Source: Auricularia sp. M13 (Eukaryota > Basidiomycota > Agaricomycetes > Auriculariales > Auriculariaceae). Taken from it: a stretch of DNA of 64,000 nt. The notes below the pieces were generated by a model, which saw nothing but the letters and a program-made list of their open reading frames with translations, was not told where the DNA came from and made no database searches. Below are positions 21,821-32,302 of this stretch, in pieces. The DNA lies in the NCBI GenBank assembly GCA_037042915.1, contig CM073201.1, positions 2,356,001 to 2,420,000 on the forward strand. Direction: 5' to 3'. A program made the translations under genes and the position numbers. The stretch's first letter is position 1. Every line of letters starts with the position of its first letter.

Positions 21821-23074
21821 ATGGCACCCGCAAAGCTCGAGCACCCCGACATGATCTACCGCTTCCTGGGCCGTTCTGGGTTGCGCGTGTCGGCCATCTC
21901 GCTCGGCGGCTGGCTCACGCACGGTGGCCACACTGAGGAGGAGACCGTGCTCGCCACCATCAAGGCCGCCTACGACGGCGGTGTCAACTTCTTCGACAGC
22001 GCCGAGGGATATGCTGGTGGCCGCGCGGAGCTGGTCCTGGGCAAGGCCATACGCCATTTTGGCTGGGACCGCGACGACCTCGTCATCTCGACCAAGATCT
22101 ACTGGGGCGAGCATGAGGATGGCTCGAAGGGCATCAATGGTGCGTGCGTACTAGAGACGATGCTGGAAACGACTTACAGTATCATCGTAGACCTAGGGCT
22201 GTCGCGCAAGCATGTTCTGACTGGTATGCGCAAGAGCTTGAAACGCCTGCAAATGGACTATGTGGACATTGTCTGTGCGTGCCAACCCTTTTGTGATCCC
22301 ATTGGCACGCCTTTGATTCGTTTCGCACAGATGCGCATCGGCCAGACAGGTACACACCCATGGAAGAGGTCGTTCGCGCCTTCAACTATCTCATCAACAG
22401 CGGCCAGGCCATGTACTGGGGTACGCCTCGTTCAGTCCAAGATAAGCCAGTATAACCGATTGTTCCATGACAGGCACGAGCGAATGGAGCGCAGAGGAGA
22501 TACAGGACGCGTGGAGGGTCGCGGAGAAGCTCAGTGAGTGCAGCGACAACATCCGCGGACATGGACGATTGCTGAAACGACGACGCTGGCAGACCTCATC
22601 GGGCCCGTCGTGGAGCAGCCGGAATACAGCATGCTGCACCGCGACCGCGTCGAGCGCGAATACGCGCCGTTGTACCGCAAGCACGGGCTGGGCTTGACCA
22701 TCTTCTCGCCGCTCATGCGCGGCATCCTCACCGGCAAGTACACGCACGGCATCCCCGAGGACTCGCGCGCGAACAAGAGCGGCGCCGACTGGTTCCGCGA
22801 CCAGATCGTCAGCGGCAAGTCCATCCTTGACCGCGTCGCGCGCCTCGAGCCCATCGCGCGCAAGATCGGCGCGACAACGGGCCAGCTGGCGCTCGCGTGG
22901 GCCGTCAAGAACGAGAATGTCAGCTCTGCGATTATCGGCGCGACCAGTGTCAAGCAAATCGAGGAGAACCTCTCCGCAATCAAGTTCGTGGACAAGCTGA
23001 CCCCTGAGATTCTGGAAGAGGTCGAAGCCGTCCTTGAGAACAAGCCCAAGCTGCCGCCGATGCGCTTCAACTGA
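21821..23074 (+). CDS. Aldo-keto reductase, voltage-gated K+ channel beta-subunit-like
   Basis: NADPH-dependent aldo-keto reductase of the AKR6-like group; the animal members associate with Kv channels, the fungal ones are generally treated as oxidoreductases. Seen: [36 protein letters not shown] (Asp and Tyr of the tetrad), [11 protein letters not shown] (Lys), and [18 protein letters not shown] restored over an intron (His). Then follow [33 protein letters not shown] and a C-terminus ending [10 protein letters not shown]. Four short introns all give in-frame joins with GT-AG borders, and no frame break is needed. The earlier in-frame codon at 21764 is not an ATG; 21821 gives the usual N-terminal length. 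Confidence 0.9.
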
Positions 23075-23366
23075 GGCCGTTCTTGCCGTTGAATATGTAG
23101 GAGGAACAGACTGACCTGGAGATGTCAGTTGGATTACAAGACAAATGTACCTGTCACCATGTCGTATTTCTGTTGCAATACAACACTTTGAGGGATGCGA
23201 GGTAAAACTTGCCACGCGCTGACTCACTTGTGATTCTGACAGAAAGATTCGAACTCGGATCTGACACTTCTTGACCTCCGACTGTGATCATCCCTGTCCC
23301 GCAGGCGTCTCTCGCGAGATCTCTGCTGACGCATACCCTTGGCCGTGGCGAGCTGTTTGGACTGCC

Positions 23367-24971
23367 ATGGCTGCCGACTCTGCACATAGCCCTGTTAACG
23401 ATGCTGCCACCATCGCGCACGTGCCACTGGGACAAGCTCTTCCTGAAGAGGTGACATGCCACGCGCTCTCCTTTCTGCCCTTAAAGGATCTCATCGTAGC
23501 GACGCACGTCTGCCGTTCATGGCGTGAAGCAGCTCTGGCCTACCCAAATCTCTGGACAGACATCTCCTTGAATGGCGCGACAACTCCTTTGAGCCGCGCG
23601 ATGTCGCAGTTCGGGTCACCATGGCCGTACCCTTCCTTCCTTGAGGACTTGCTCCAGCGTTCTCGGTCGCGACCTGTGCAGCTCGATATCCGGAGGCTCG
23701 ACGAGCCGTACCTTGTTGTCTGCTGCCAAGCTATTCGTCGACATCTACACCACATCCGTGCCCTGCGCATCGTCATCAACGTGAAATACTTCGTACCATC
23801 TAAAAACCTTCCGATCTTTGCAATATCTTCACTATCTTCGTATTCAAAGGCCACTCATGCTGGCACGCTTCTGATGGCTGCTCTCAGTACCACAGGACCG
23901 CTCCTGGAGGAATTAAGCGTACAACATTCCGAAGGCCTTGTACTACCGAGTGCATTTTTCGCGCAGTTCCCAAAGCTGCGAACTCTTTCTCTGGCAGGGT
24001 GGGCAGTATCACCACACGTCGCATCGCCGGCCACGAGCAGCGTAGTGGAAGTCAGCATTGGAGGGATTGAAACGCCGTCGATACACAATCTTTTCAAGCA
24101 CTTCCCAAACATGCGCGAGCTGAAGATGATAGGTGTCGGGCAGCCGCTACGTCTGCCTCTGATGGGCCCGACGGATTCCCTGCAACACCTCACGCTCGTT
24201 CCCACCAGCGACGTCGCCTGGGTTTACATTGACATACGCTCTTTCGTGCTCGAGCGCATCGCGCACGCTGTCGTCACGCGCCCCCCGCCCACCGTGTCGC
24301 GCGATTTCCTCGACTCGCTCGGGTCGATCGAGACCGTCGAGCTGAATTTCTCCGACGCGAACGATAAGGGCATACAGCTACTCGCGCGCACGCCGGACGG
24401 GGCGATGTCGCGCGAGCTGAACGCGCTCTGCACGCGCAGCCTCGCGGAGATCTTCGATGGCTGGGCGACCACTTGCCTCGACGGCGTCACGTCCGCCGTC
24501 ATCTCCGACAGACTGCCCTGGCCGAACGTCCTAGGCGCTCTCTCGGCCATGCGTAACCTCAAGACTCTTACCTTCCTGATCTCGGCGCGAACTACAAAGG
24601 GCGTCTTCAGGAACCAGAACTGGGACGAGATGGGCAGCCCCTTGCTGTTCGCGGACGCGGAGGCCTCTACAGCCAATCTGGCTGCTACGTGTCCGCGTCT
24701 TCCTGATTTATGGGTCTTGCACTTTAAAGCCGTCGATCCTGTGCTTTTGAAGACGCAGGGGATGATAAATCCCGAGCCTGACGAGTTGTTGCTGGGCGGC
24801 CTGGCTGCACATCGCGTATCGGCGTCAATTGTGCGCCAACTGGTCTCCTGCTTCCACCGGCCATTGGATAGACTGATTTTCGATGGTGTGACGCTGCGGG
24901 AAGGCTTCAGGCTGGAGGATTCCGCAGCACTCCGCTCAATGGTGAAGGATTTTGTCGTCAAGCTTGGTTGA
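23367..24971 (+). CDS. F-box protein with LRR-like C-terminal region
   Basis: Intact single-exon protein of about 534 residues. An F-box near residues 24-70 (ALPEEVTCHALSFLPLKDL; VCRSWREAALAYPNLWTDIS) would bind Skp1 in an SCF ubiquitin ligase. The remainder has irregular Leu-rich segments (LLEELSVQHSEGLVL; FPKLRTLSLAGW; NMRELKMIGVG; SLQHLTLVPTS; LKTLTFLISA), as in the large F-box/LRR families of Agaricomycetes, and would select the substrate. The start at 23367 is the first ATG of the frame (the frame is open from 23271 but without ATG). It lies near FunK1 fragment C; F-box proteins and FunK1 kinases are both expanded in mushrooms, but no functional link is shown. Confidence 0.85.
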   Translation: MAADSAHSPVNDAATIAHVPLGQALPEEVTCHALSFLPLKDLIVATHVCRSWREAALAYPNLWTDISLNGATTPLSRAMSQFGSPWPYPSFLEDLLQRSRSRPVQLDIRRLDEPYLVVCCQAIRRHLHHIRALRIVINVKYFVPSKNLPIFAISSLSSYSKATHAGTLLMAALSTTGPLLEELSVQHSEGLVLPSAFFAQFPKLRTLSLAGWAVSPHVASPATSSVVEVSIGGIETPSIHNLFKHFPNMRELKMIGVGQPLRLPLMGPTDSLQHLTLVPTSDVAWVYIDIRSFVLERIAHAVVTRPPPTVSRDFLDSLGSIETVELNFSDANDKGIQLLARTPDGAMSRELNALCTRSLAEIFDGWATTCLDGVTSAVISDRLPWPNVLGALSAMRNLKTLTFLISARTTKGVFRNQNWDEMGSPLLFADAEASTANLAATCPRLPDLWVLHFKAVDPVLLKTQGMINPEPDELLLGGLAAHRVSASIVRQLVSCFHRPLDRLIFDGVTLREGFRLEDSAALRSMVKDFVVKLG

Positions 24972-25089
24972 TGCAGAATTCAGCTCGCATAATAATGTTT
25001 ATTGAATTAAGTATGCATGTTTACAGTATTTAGCTAAAACATTGAACTTTTTCTAGCGAGTAGAAGCTCTCACGAAAAGGTTGCGCTTG

Positions 25090-25672
25090 TTACATCGCTG
25101 GCATTTGGGCGGCTTGAGGCACCGGGCGTTGCTGTCAATGGTGGCGGCTTCTTGGCTCAAATCTGCCTTGCGGTTTCGCGCAACGGAAACCTGAGCAACT
25201 CCAGTCGATGCCCGGTATCGGCATGGCTTGCAAATCGCTGAGTGTCGTCGTCGACCGCAGGGGTCGCACCTCCTGATGAAGGCTGCGAGGAGCCGCGTAG
25301 AATAGCGGCGGCATGTTCCTCCGCCAGGCGCTTCTGCGCCGTGGAAAACCGCGTTTCCCGGGTCGACGATACGAGGGGCACAGAAGGCGCTTCGTCAGTA
25401 GCCTTGACGTCGTCGTCTGAGTCCGTCGTCCTGAAGGAAGGGAATAAGGGCTCGAACGCGGTGGTAACCCTCGGCGCCGCCGTGTCCAAGCAGACGCGCA
25501 GGGACTCCGCATTCTTCGGCTTGCGCTTGAACGAGAGGATCAACCTCCTGAATGCAACGTGAACTTGGTCCCGATTCCAGACCTTGATACCGCCGTCGCA
25601 ATAGAGGTGCCAGGGGATTGTGAGGTACGCGGCCATCATGTAAAACAAGTGCCCGAGGCGGTCAAGGGGCCC
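25090..25672 (-). pseudogene. FunK1 fragment C (F-type), 5'-truncated
   Basis: Only the C-lobe end and tail of an F-type FunK1 gene remain. MMAAYLTIPWHLYC, FRRLILSFKRKP, TAAPRVTTAFEPLFP and TAQKRLAEEHAAAILRGS match FunK1 F at roughly two-thirds identity by eye. Homology starts abruptly near 25672, and all exons with the catalytic loop are missing. After the in-frame stop at 25157, homology goes on in another frame (QVSVA..., EEATAIDS-like) to about 25090. It lies head-to-head with FunK1 D, mirroring the E/F pair. Confidence 0.75.
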
Positions 25673-26340
25673 TACGGCAGAAGAAGACGAGGAAAAGATG
25701 CGACCTGAACAGTAGCGTAGCTGGCCACATAATATATAATAGCATATGCGACTTGCTCTAGCTTACTTGCCATCTATCTGAGTAGTTCAGGCTAACCTGA
25801 ACTCCAATTTCCATTCTGCTCGTGAAATTATCCTGAATATATGGCTCCACGCATATGACCATGAGGTGTTACTGGATCATGAAGACGAGTTGGCGGGGGT
25901 GATGTCGCGAAGGCTTACATAAGGGCTACAAGTAGGAGGCTGGCCTGAAAGCATCTCTCCATGATTATGTATGACGATGGAGTAAAATATGCTTAAACCG
26001 TGGTCACACATGCGCAGGCCGCTGCTTCGTCCGCGTGTACCAATTTGGCGGCGTGGTTCTGTTCAAATCGCATCGTTGCCGTTGCGGCGTCGCACCGGAT
26101 GAACTGGATGGAACTACTGAAAGAACATAAATCTCTATGCTTTCAGATGAGATGGATCATATAACATGGGTGAGAGTCACTAGGTCGCGATGTATGTGCG
26201 TGTCGCGGGCGGTGGCCGTGTGCGGACTCCTCGGGCCGATGGAGGACCACGGCTACTCCCGGAGGCGTGTTTGCTTCCTTACCTCAACCATCACGACGCG
26301 CCTGGATTTGCGCACCACGGACGGCTGGGTCCCGAAATCC
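25673..26340. other. Intergenic between FunK1 C and D
   Basis: AT-richer spacer of about 670 bp. From about 26240 on it is homologous to the sequence upstream of FunK1 B and E (GAGGACCACGGCT and following). The rest shows no gene, RNA or transposon feature that I can recognise. Confidence 0.4.
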
Positions 26341-26357
26341 TATAAAGCGAGGTGCGC
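26310..26357 (+). promoter_or_regulatory. FunK1 D core promoter: TATA box inside a 7 bp inverted repeat
   Basis: GCGCACC at 26310-26316 and its exact reverse complement GGTGCGC at 26351-26357 flank TATAAA (26341-26346). The ATG follows at 26398. The same arrangement with nearly the same spacing occurs in FunK1 E. Confidence 0.65.
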
Positions 26358-26397
26358 CAGTGTCAATCACGCGTTGTATCCCTGTTGCTTATTCGCC

Positions 26398-29300
26398 ATG
26401 ACGCATCCAGCGCAGCCCGATACGCCAGTAGGCAAGAACCGTCGGAAACAGGCCGTCAACTTGAAAGCGTCCAAGGAACACTTAATCTCTGATCGTTCTA
26501 TCCAACACAAGGAGATGAACCCCTACGTCGATTTGGCGCGCTCCTCGCTTGGCGAAACGAAGTGGAAGGTCATTGCGGGTAAAGACGACAGTGGCGTTCG
26601 TGCGGCTCACAAACGTCTTGCCGAGCTCGTGAAGGAGAATTGGGGAACCACGACCGAGGACATCTTCTACGGCCCAACTATCCAACTTTGCAACCACATC
26701 AGCCTGGCCGTTTTCGACCAAGTCAAGGACTCGCGCCCGGCTGCTGATCAGGACGTCGCGTATATCTTTACCGTCCAGGCGGGCAACGAACCGAAATGCG
26801 ACTTCCTTAGCCTCAAGTATACGCCCGATTACTGTTGTCTCGCCGGAACTCGTGACGAGCTGGAGGTTGCTGCGGCGACACCCTTCTATGCACGATCTGT
26901 CTGTTGGCCGGAGATGGAGATGGTCGGCGAGCAGAAGACATGGGGGGATAACGGCAAAGGACAGATCAAGTCATATCTGTCGGCTTTGAAACGTTACAGA
27001 CCCGACCTTCCGACCGTTCACGGCTTCCTCGCCTACCACGGGAAAATCCAGCTTTCGGAGTTGAACGCGTGCGGAATGTGGAACTCGAGCAGCGTCGACG
27101 TGGACGACATCGACATGTGGATCGCATTCGTCGTCCTCTTATACCAATCGTACCAGCATCGTGACCAGAAGCTGGTTTATAACGCTCGGCAGACGGAATT
27201 TCTGCGTTGGGATTTCGTCGACCGGCCCGACCAGACGCCCCTCGTCCTCGCACCGTTTTACGCTGCACAAGCTCCTGGCCGAGTCACCTTTGCATCTTTC
27301 GAGGTCGCATCCGGGGCTGTCGAACCACCCAAAGCCGCGGAGTCGTTCTACGGGTCCGAAGTGCAGGGATTCTGGAAGACGTCTTGGCAGCAGCAGGGGC
27401 GTTCCAAGGAGCGTGAATTGCTGGACCGTCTCCACGCAGGTGACCGCTGGCTTCCCGGCCTTGTTCGACCCTACCCAGAAATGCACGGCGATCGGCTTCG
27501 CGTGCCCACGCTCGACGATATGGTTCGACGCGCTCAGAATGCGATCCGGCATGAGACTCCGGTGGCCGAGGACGTCGATGCCGACGCGGCGTCCACCGAC
27601 TGCACCGGGGAATCTAGCGCGTCATCGGGCTACACTTCGACTTGTACTCTCGACGACGATGAGGAAGGTGGCGACGCAGAAGAATCCGCATCCATATCCA
27701 GCATGCCGACTCCCCCGCGCGACTTTGTTGAGCGTGTTCAAGAGATTGTTCGCTTGGCTAGCATTGGCGAACCGTTGAGCCAGTGTGAGTCGCCTCGGGA
27801 GCTCTTGTACTGTGCCTATGACCTCCTCGAAAGTGCGTTTATAATAGGCTACGATGTAGTATCCCAGCTCACGCTTTGCTTAGCGCATATCCATATGTGG
27901 GAGGAGGGCGTCTTGCATCGCGACGTCAGCTGGTTCAACGTGCTTTGCAACCCCAAGCACTATAGAGGCGACGAAACGGATGCCAAAGCTCGACCGTGCA
28001 TCAAGAAGATAATGTGCGTATCTTACCCACAGCGCATTGACCTCCTTGAATTCTTATTGATCCATGTTTAGCCACCTACTTGGACACGATGACGCTTCCA
28101 CTCTTCCCGACGATAATGCTGGAGGCGATTTATCGTCTTGCGTTCTGCTGACAGATCTCGACCACGCGATTGACAAGCAAGAGCTTAAAAAGGCTGTGGC
28201 GGATGACGGGCGCGAAAGAACAGTACGTACACTCCATTCTGTGATGTAGTCGACTAATGCTCTTGTGCAGGGGACCCCGATGTTCATCTCATGCGAACTG
28301 AGCGATCACTGCGCAACCCAGTATGAACCTCTATCGAGCTTCCGGTGGGAGACTCTTTCTGAGGCCCTCAACCTCGTCGAAGAGCTGGATCTCGGTGCTG
28401 CTGCCCTAACTCGTGCCTTCCCGGATGACAATGATCGCCATTTCATGCACAAGTTCAACCGGGTCAAGGAGCTAGAGGCTACGAGGAAGCGTTTGGCACC
28501 ACTTTCAGAACGCCCTGTCCACAGCCCGCGGCACGATGCGGAATCTATCTACTGGATATTTTTATGGGCATTCGCTAGGGCTAGGCCACGTCGTGCCCCC
28601 CACGAGACCGATGAACGTAGAATCGAACAGCTCACCAACTTCGCGAAATGTCTTCTACACCACGAGGTCGGCAAGGATATCAACCGTATTCAATACATCG
28701 AGTCGCGACTCCTTCGGAACCTCTTCCACCCGTCTCTCGCCGCCTTCGAGGAGTTGTTTTCTGCGATGGCGACTTACCTTGCCGTGCCATGGCACCTCTA
28801 CGGCGACATAGTCGAGGAAAACCACGTCCATATCGCGTTTCGCCGAATGATTCTTGGTTACTTGCTTCGGACCGATCGCAAGTTGCTCGACCTCCTTCTT
28901 GACACCGAGCAGCCCAGGCGTCTGAACGTGACGGACGACGACTCGACACCGGAGCGGAAGACGCCTGCATGGTCACAGTCTTGTCCGCTGTCGGTGGCTC
29001 GGGGAGAGCCAATCTTCAAGACCCATTGCCCAGCATCCCAGAACGCAAGAAGAAAACTGCAGCGAGCAGGAAGACCGTCGCAGCTGGCATCGATGGCTCA
29101 GGTCCATCCTCTGGTGGGGGCGCAGGACCGTCGAGTGCACCTGACAGACCAATCGAGCCACAATCGTCCAACACGTCGACTAAGCGCAAGGCGTCCAAAC
29201 TCAGCGGCGAGCCGCCCCAAAAGCGTGTCAAGACAGGCGGAGCGAAGTCGTCTTCGAGGAGTTCACCTACACTGTTGTCGCCCGCCCTTCGAGCTCGACA

Positions 29301-29406
29301 AGCAACACGTTACTCTTACACTCTCCATTTCCGCGACCGCAACGCCCATGCCCTCCGCCTCAAGACCTGGAAGGATCGTTTGCTCTGGTTCTCCAAAGGC
29401 TACTAA
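26398..29406 (+). CDS. FunK1-type protein kinase D
   Basis: Full-length main-type FunK1 kinase, start MTHPAQPDTPVGKN, 57 bp after the TATA box. Exons are 26398-27832, 27884-28013, 28072-28222 and 28271-29406. The N-terminal half contains MNPYVDLARSSLG, FYGPTIQLCN, SYLSALKRYRPDLPTVHGF and APFYAAQAPGRVTFASFE; an acidic linker follows. The catalytic core shows HIHMWEEGVLHRDVSWFNV, LLTDLDHAID, GTPMFISCELS, HDAESIYWIFLWAFA and VPWHLYGDIVEENHVHIAFRR. The first intron is 51 nt and free of stops, so a retained form would add 17 residues. One T is missing at about 28981 compared with B, which moves the AVGGS block and the conserved WKDRLLWFSKGY end into another frame. As written, the protein would instead end with an Arg/Ser-rich tail near 29410. 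This is either a consensus error or the loss of the conserved tail. Confidence 0.82.
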
Positions 29407-29835
29407 GTAGTCCATTTCGGCGTGCTAATTTGCGGCGACAAGAGCGTCGTTAGAATCCTGTATATTATGTCGTGTCTGTATGAACAAGTTTGTGCGTATC
29501 GATTTTCTGAAGATGTCCTTGAGGAAACTGCTTGCTGCTATTCAACTAGGCCACGCGCAACGGCCGACTGTGGAATCAAAAGTACTTTGATATTGAGTCG
29601 AGTCTAATCGCATGTGCAGTCACGCCGGATAAGTAACGTGAGAGAGATGCATCTCGAGTAGAGCCGTGCAAATGTGCATGTCTGCTTCAGCGATGACGCT
29701 GCAGCCAGGGCATACCTACAGGAGACTGCAACGTGCTACTCGTAAATATATGCGATCGGCAGGGGCAGCCGGAAGAGCCGGACCTGCCCCGCGCTCGCTT
29801 GGTTGACACTCGGCGAGTCACTCGTCAGAGCAGCC
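29407..29835. other. Intergenic FunK1 D 3' flank and aminotransferase promoter
   Basis: The first ~200 bp are FunK1 3' flank shared with B. The remainder upstream of 29836 holds no gene; a TATA-like AAATATATGC occurs near 29744. Confidence 0.4.
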
Positions 29836-31865
29836 ATGTTCAGGCCGACCCGTGCAGTTTTGGCAGCGGCTGCGCAGGCTAAAGTGCGTGAATTGCTTTT
29901 CTGCGCGACTCCATGGGGGTCCTTATGTCGGTCATAGTACACAGCGAATGTCGCGCGCGGCGTCAACCACCTCAGTAACGCGATTCTGGCCAGCGGCAAG
30001 GTCCCACTGGTTATCCTGCATTGACTTCAATATGGCTTATACATCTCTAGGGCTCCTACGTTACTACGACGGAAGGCAAGCGCTTGCTAGACTTTACGAG
30101 CGGCATTGGCGTTACTTGCCTTGGTGTGCACCAGTCTCATCAATAATTGAGGTGTTACTCTAACGCTGGCCCTTGCTTTTTTGATAGGCCATGCACACCC
30201 CAAGGTCAGCGAGGCTGCAGCGAAGCAATGCATGACCCTCGTCCATGCCCAGGTCTGTTTGTTCATCGGTCCCGTCATACTTGCACAGTGGGCCATTCTC
30301 ACGCTCGCTCGTGCAGTGCAGCATTGCGCACCATGCGCCCGCGCTGCAGCTGATTGAGAAGCTGGTCCCCATCATGCCCCACGCGTCGCTGGACACGTTC
30401 TTCTTCACCAGTACCGGTGCCGAGGCCGTCGAGGGTGCCATGAAGCTTGCACGCTCCGCTACGGGACGCCAGAACATCATTGTCATGCGTGGAGGGTATG
30501 TTTTCACCGTATATAGTTTGCCGAACCCTCGCATGATGCTCTATGTTTACACCGCCGCTCGCAGATATCATGGACGGTCTGTGGGCACCATGGCGCTCAC
30601 GTCGAGCAAGACGATTATAGTTCAGGATTCTTCCCCTCATGGTGAGTGGTAGCGGCTGCCATTTCCAAATTGAATAGACTGAAAACTCTTGGTCGACGCA
30701 GCCTGGAGTTTTCCCTACGACGTTCCCATACTGGCACCAGATGGGTCTGCCGCCCGACACGCCGTCGTCCGAACTCACGAAGAAGGCGTTGTTCGACTTG
30801 TCGTTGATTCTCGCGCAGCAAACCGCGCCAAAGATACGGCGCCATCCTCATCGAGCCCGTCCTGGGCGAGGGCGGCTACGTCCCCGTCCCGCCCGAGTTC
30901 CTGCGCGGCCTGCGCGAAGTCTGCGATAAACACGGCATGCTGCTCATCTGCGACGAGGTCCAGAGTGGTTTCGCGCGCACGGGCAAGTACTTCTTCACCG
31001 AGTACTCTGGCGTGCGGCCGGATATCATGGTCATGGCCAAAGTTTGTCGCATGTGGCGCCTCGTTCGGCTGGGATTAACACATCATCGCAAATAGGGTAT
31101 CGCCAACGGCTTCCCGCTGAGCGCCATCGCAAGCAGGCGGGTGCGCACCCCTTCAGCCGCCGGTCATCTCGTATTCTGCATGCTGACGGGTTCCGCATCC
31201 GGCAGGACTTGATGGACACGCAGGCGCCTGGATCCATGGTCTGTATGCATCACTTCCCGCGGACTGCATCCGGGAGGTAGTAGCTGAACAGTGGAGTGCT
31301 GACCCAGTCTTTGCTTTAACGTAGGGCGGGACGTATGCGGGTAACGCAGTGGCCTGCGCGGCTGCTGTCGCGGTTGCCGAGGCGTTCCAGGAAGAGCGGA
31401 TACTGGACAACGTACAGGCGCGGTACGTTACGCGTCGCCTGTGGGATGTTTTGGCTGGAACAGGTCGTTTTCAGCTCGCGCCAGTTGTTTGACGCGTTGG
31501 AAGCGCTGCGCAAGAAGCCCGAGATCGCGCCGCATGTGCTGGATGTGCGCGGGGCGGGACTTATGGTCGCCACCGAGTTTGCGTCGCCCGCGCCGCCGGC
31601 CCAGGACGCGTTCACGAGCCCGGACGCGCCGAAAAGCCTCTCGAGCCGCGTGTCGGCGCGATGCCTCGAAAAGGGCATGTTGCTGCTCACCACATCGGTC
31701 TTCGAGACGGTGCGCTTTATCCCGCCGTTGAACATCTCTGAGAAGGAAATGGAGGAGGTGAGCCCTGCCTGTGTTTGCTGCTCGGCGTCTCCGTGGAACT
31801 GACGATGCTTGCAGGGCTGCGCAATTTTCTCAGAAGCTGTGGAAGAAGTTGTGCGCGAAGGATGA
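29836..31865 (+). CDS. Class III PLP-dependent aminotransferase (4-aminobutyrate aminotransferase-like)
   Basis: Fold-type I transaminase. The start MFRPTRAVLAAAAQAK resembles a mitochondrial presequence. Exons rebuild a typical class III enzyme: NHLSNAILASGK|GSYVTTTEGKRLLDFTSGIGVTCLG|HAHPKV; FFTSTGAEAVEGAMKLAR; YHGRSVGTMALTSS; EPVLGEGGYVPVPPEFLRGL; HGMLLICDEVQSGFARTGK; VMAKGIANGFPLSAIASR (Lys binds PLP); GGTYAGNAVACAAAVAV; and VRFIPPLNISEKEMEE. About nine short introns are inferred. Single-base losses must be assumed near 30615 (TT), 30631 (CCCC), 30833 (AAA) and 30842 (G) to keep the conserved protein. Exact substrate (GABA, ornithine or beta-alanine type) cannot be decided by eye. Confidence 0.8.
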
Positions 31866-32302
31866 GGCGCTTTTGAAACAAAATAACAATCCGCGAGTGA
31901 GGAGCACACGAATTAGTGGAGTGGTTTCCCGCGCCATTCTGCAGGATTGCAGGCTGAGATATGATTCGTGCCTGGAAAGGCTTATCTCCCCTTTCATTGA
32001 CGCTGACTGCCATGCGACGCGTCGTGCAGCTCAGGCGTGCCAGTGCCTGAGAGCGTTTCTTTGTCTTGAAAAGTATGCCAGTTTAGTTGGGTTTCCGCTG
32101 CGCTTGTGTGAGATAGAGGCGCGAGAGCTACGTAGAGAGAGAGGCTTGTCTGGATCGGGGACAACAGTAGCCGGATGAATCTGAGCTCATTCCGAGTTCG
32201 AGTTCTGCCGGCGACGCACTCCACCCAGCGACCGTCCACTGGCGTTCGCCCTCCGCACGTCGCTCTTTGGCCTGCTCCTCTTGGCCTTTTGATTTCGCTG
32301 GC
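31866..32302. other. Intergenic aminotransferase / RING ligase
   Basis: About 440 bp with no conserved frame, RNA gene or repeat noticed. It should contain the terminator of the aminotransferase and the promoter of the RING gene. Confidence 0.35.

Larger units (their letters stand above)
26240..29610 (+). repeat. Segmental duplicate block 2 (FunK1 D locus)
   Basis: Counterpart of 1930-5270, covering promoter, gene and about 200 bp of 3' flank. The downstream homology ends near 29608, before the aminotransferase promoter. 27365-27803 is identical to 3044-3482. Confidence 0.8.

Noticed and set aside
23240-23265. GTTCGAATC tRNA B-box-like word (minus strand)
   Set aside because: The flanking bases do not form a T stem, and no acceptor, D or anticodon arms can be drawn around it.
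25673-26240. Transposon or LTR between FunK1 C and D that could have moved the duplicate block
   Set aside because: No terminal repeats, target-site duplications or transposase-like frames were found in the spacer.
11326-31865. Secondary-metabolite cluster (monooxygenase, aldo-keto reductase, aminotransferase)
   Set aside because: The enzymes are scattered among housekeeping genes, with no synthase, transporter or pathway regulator beside them.
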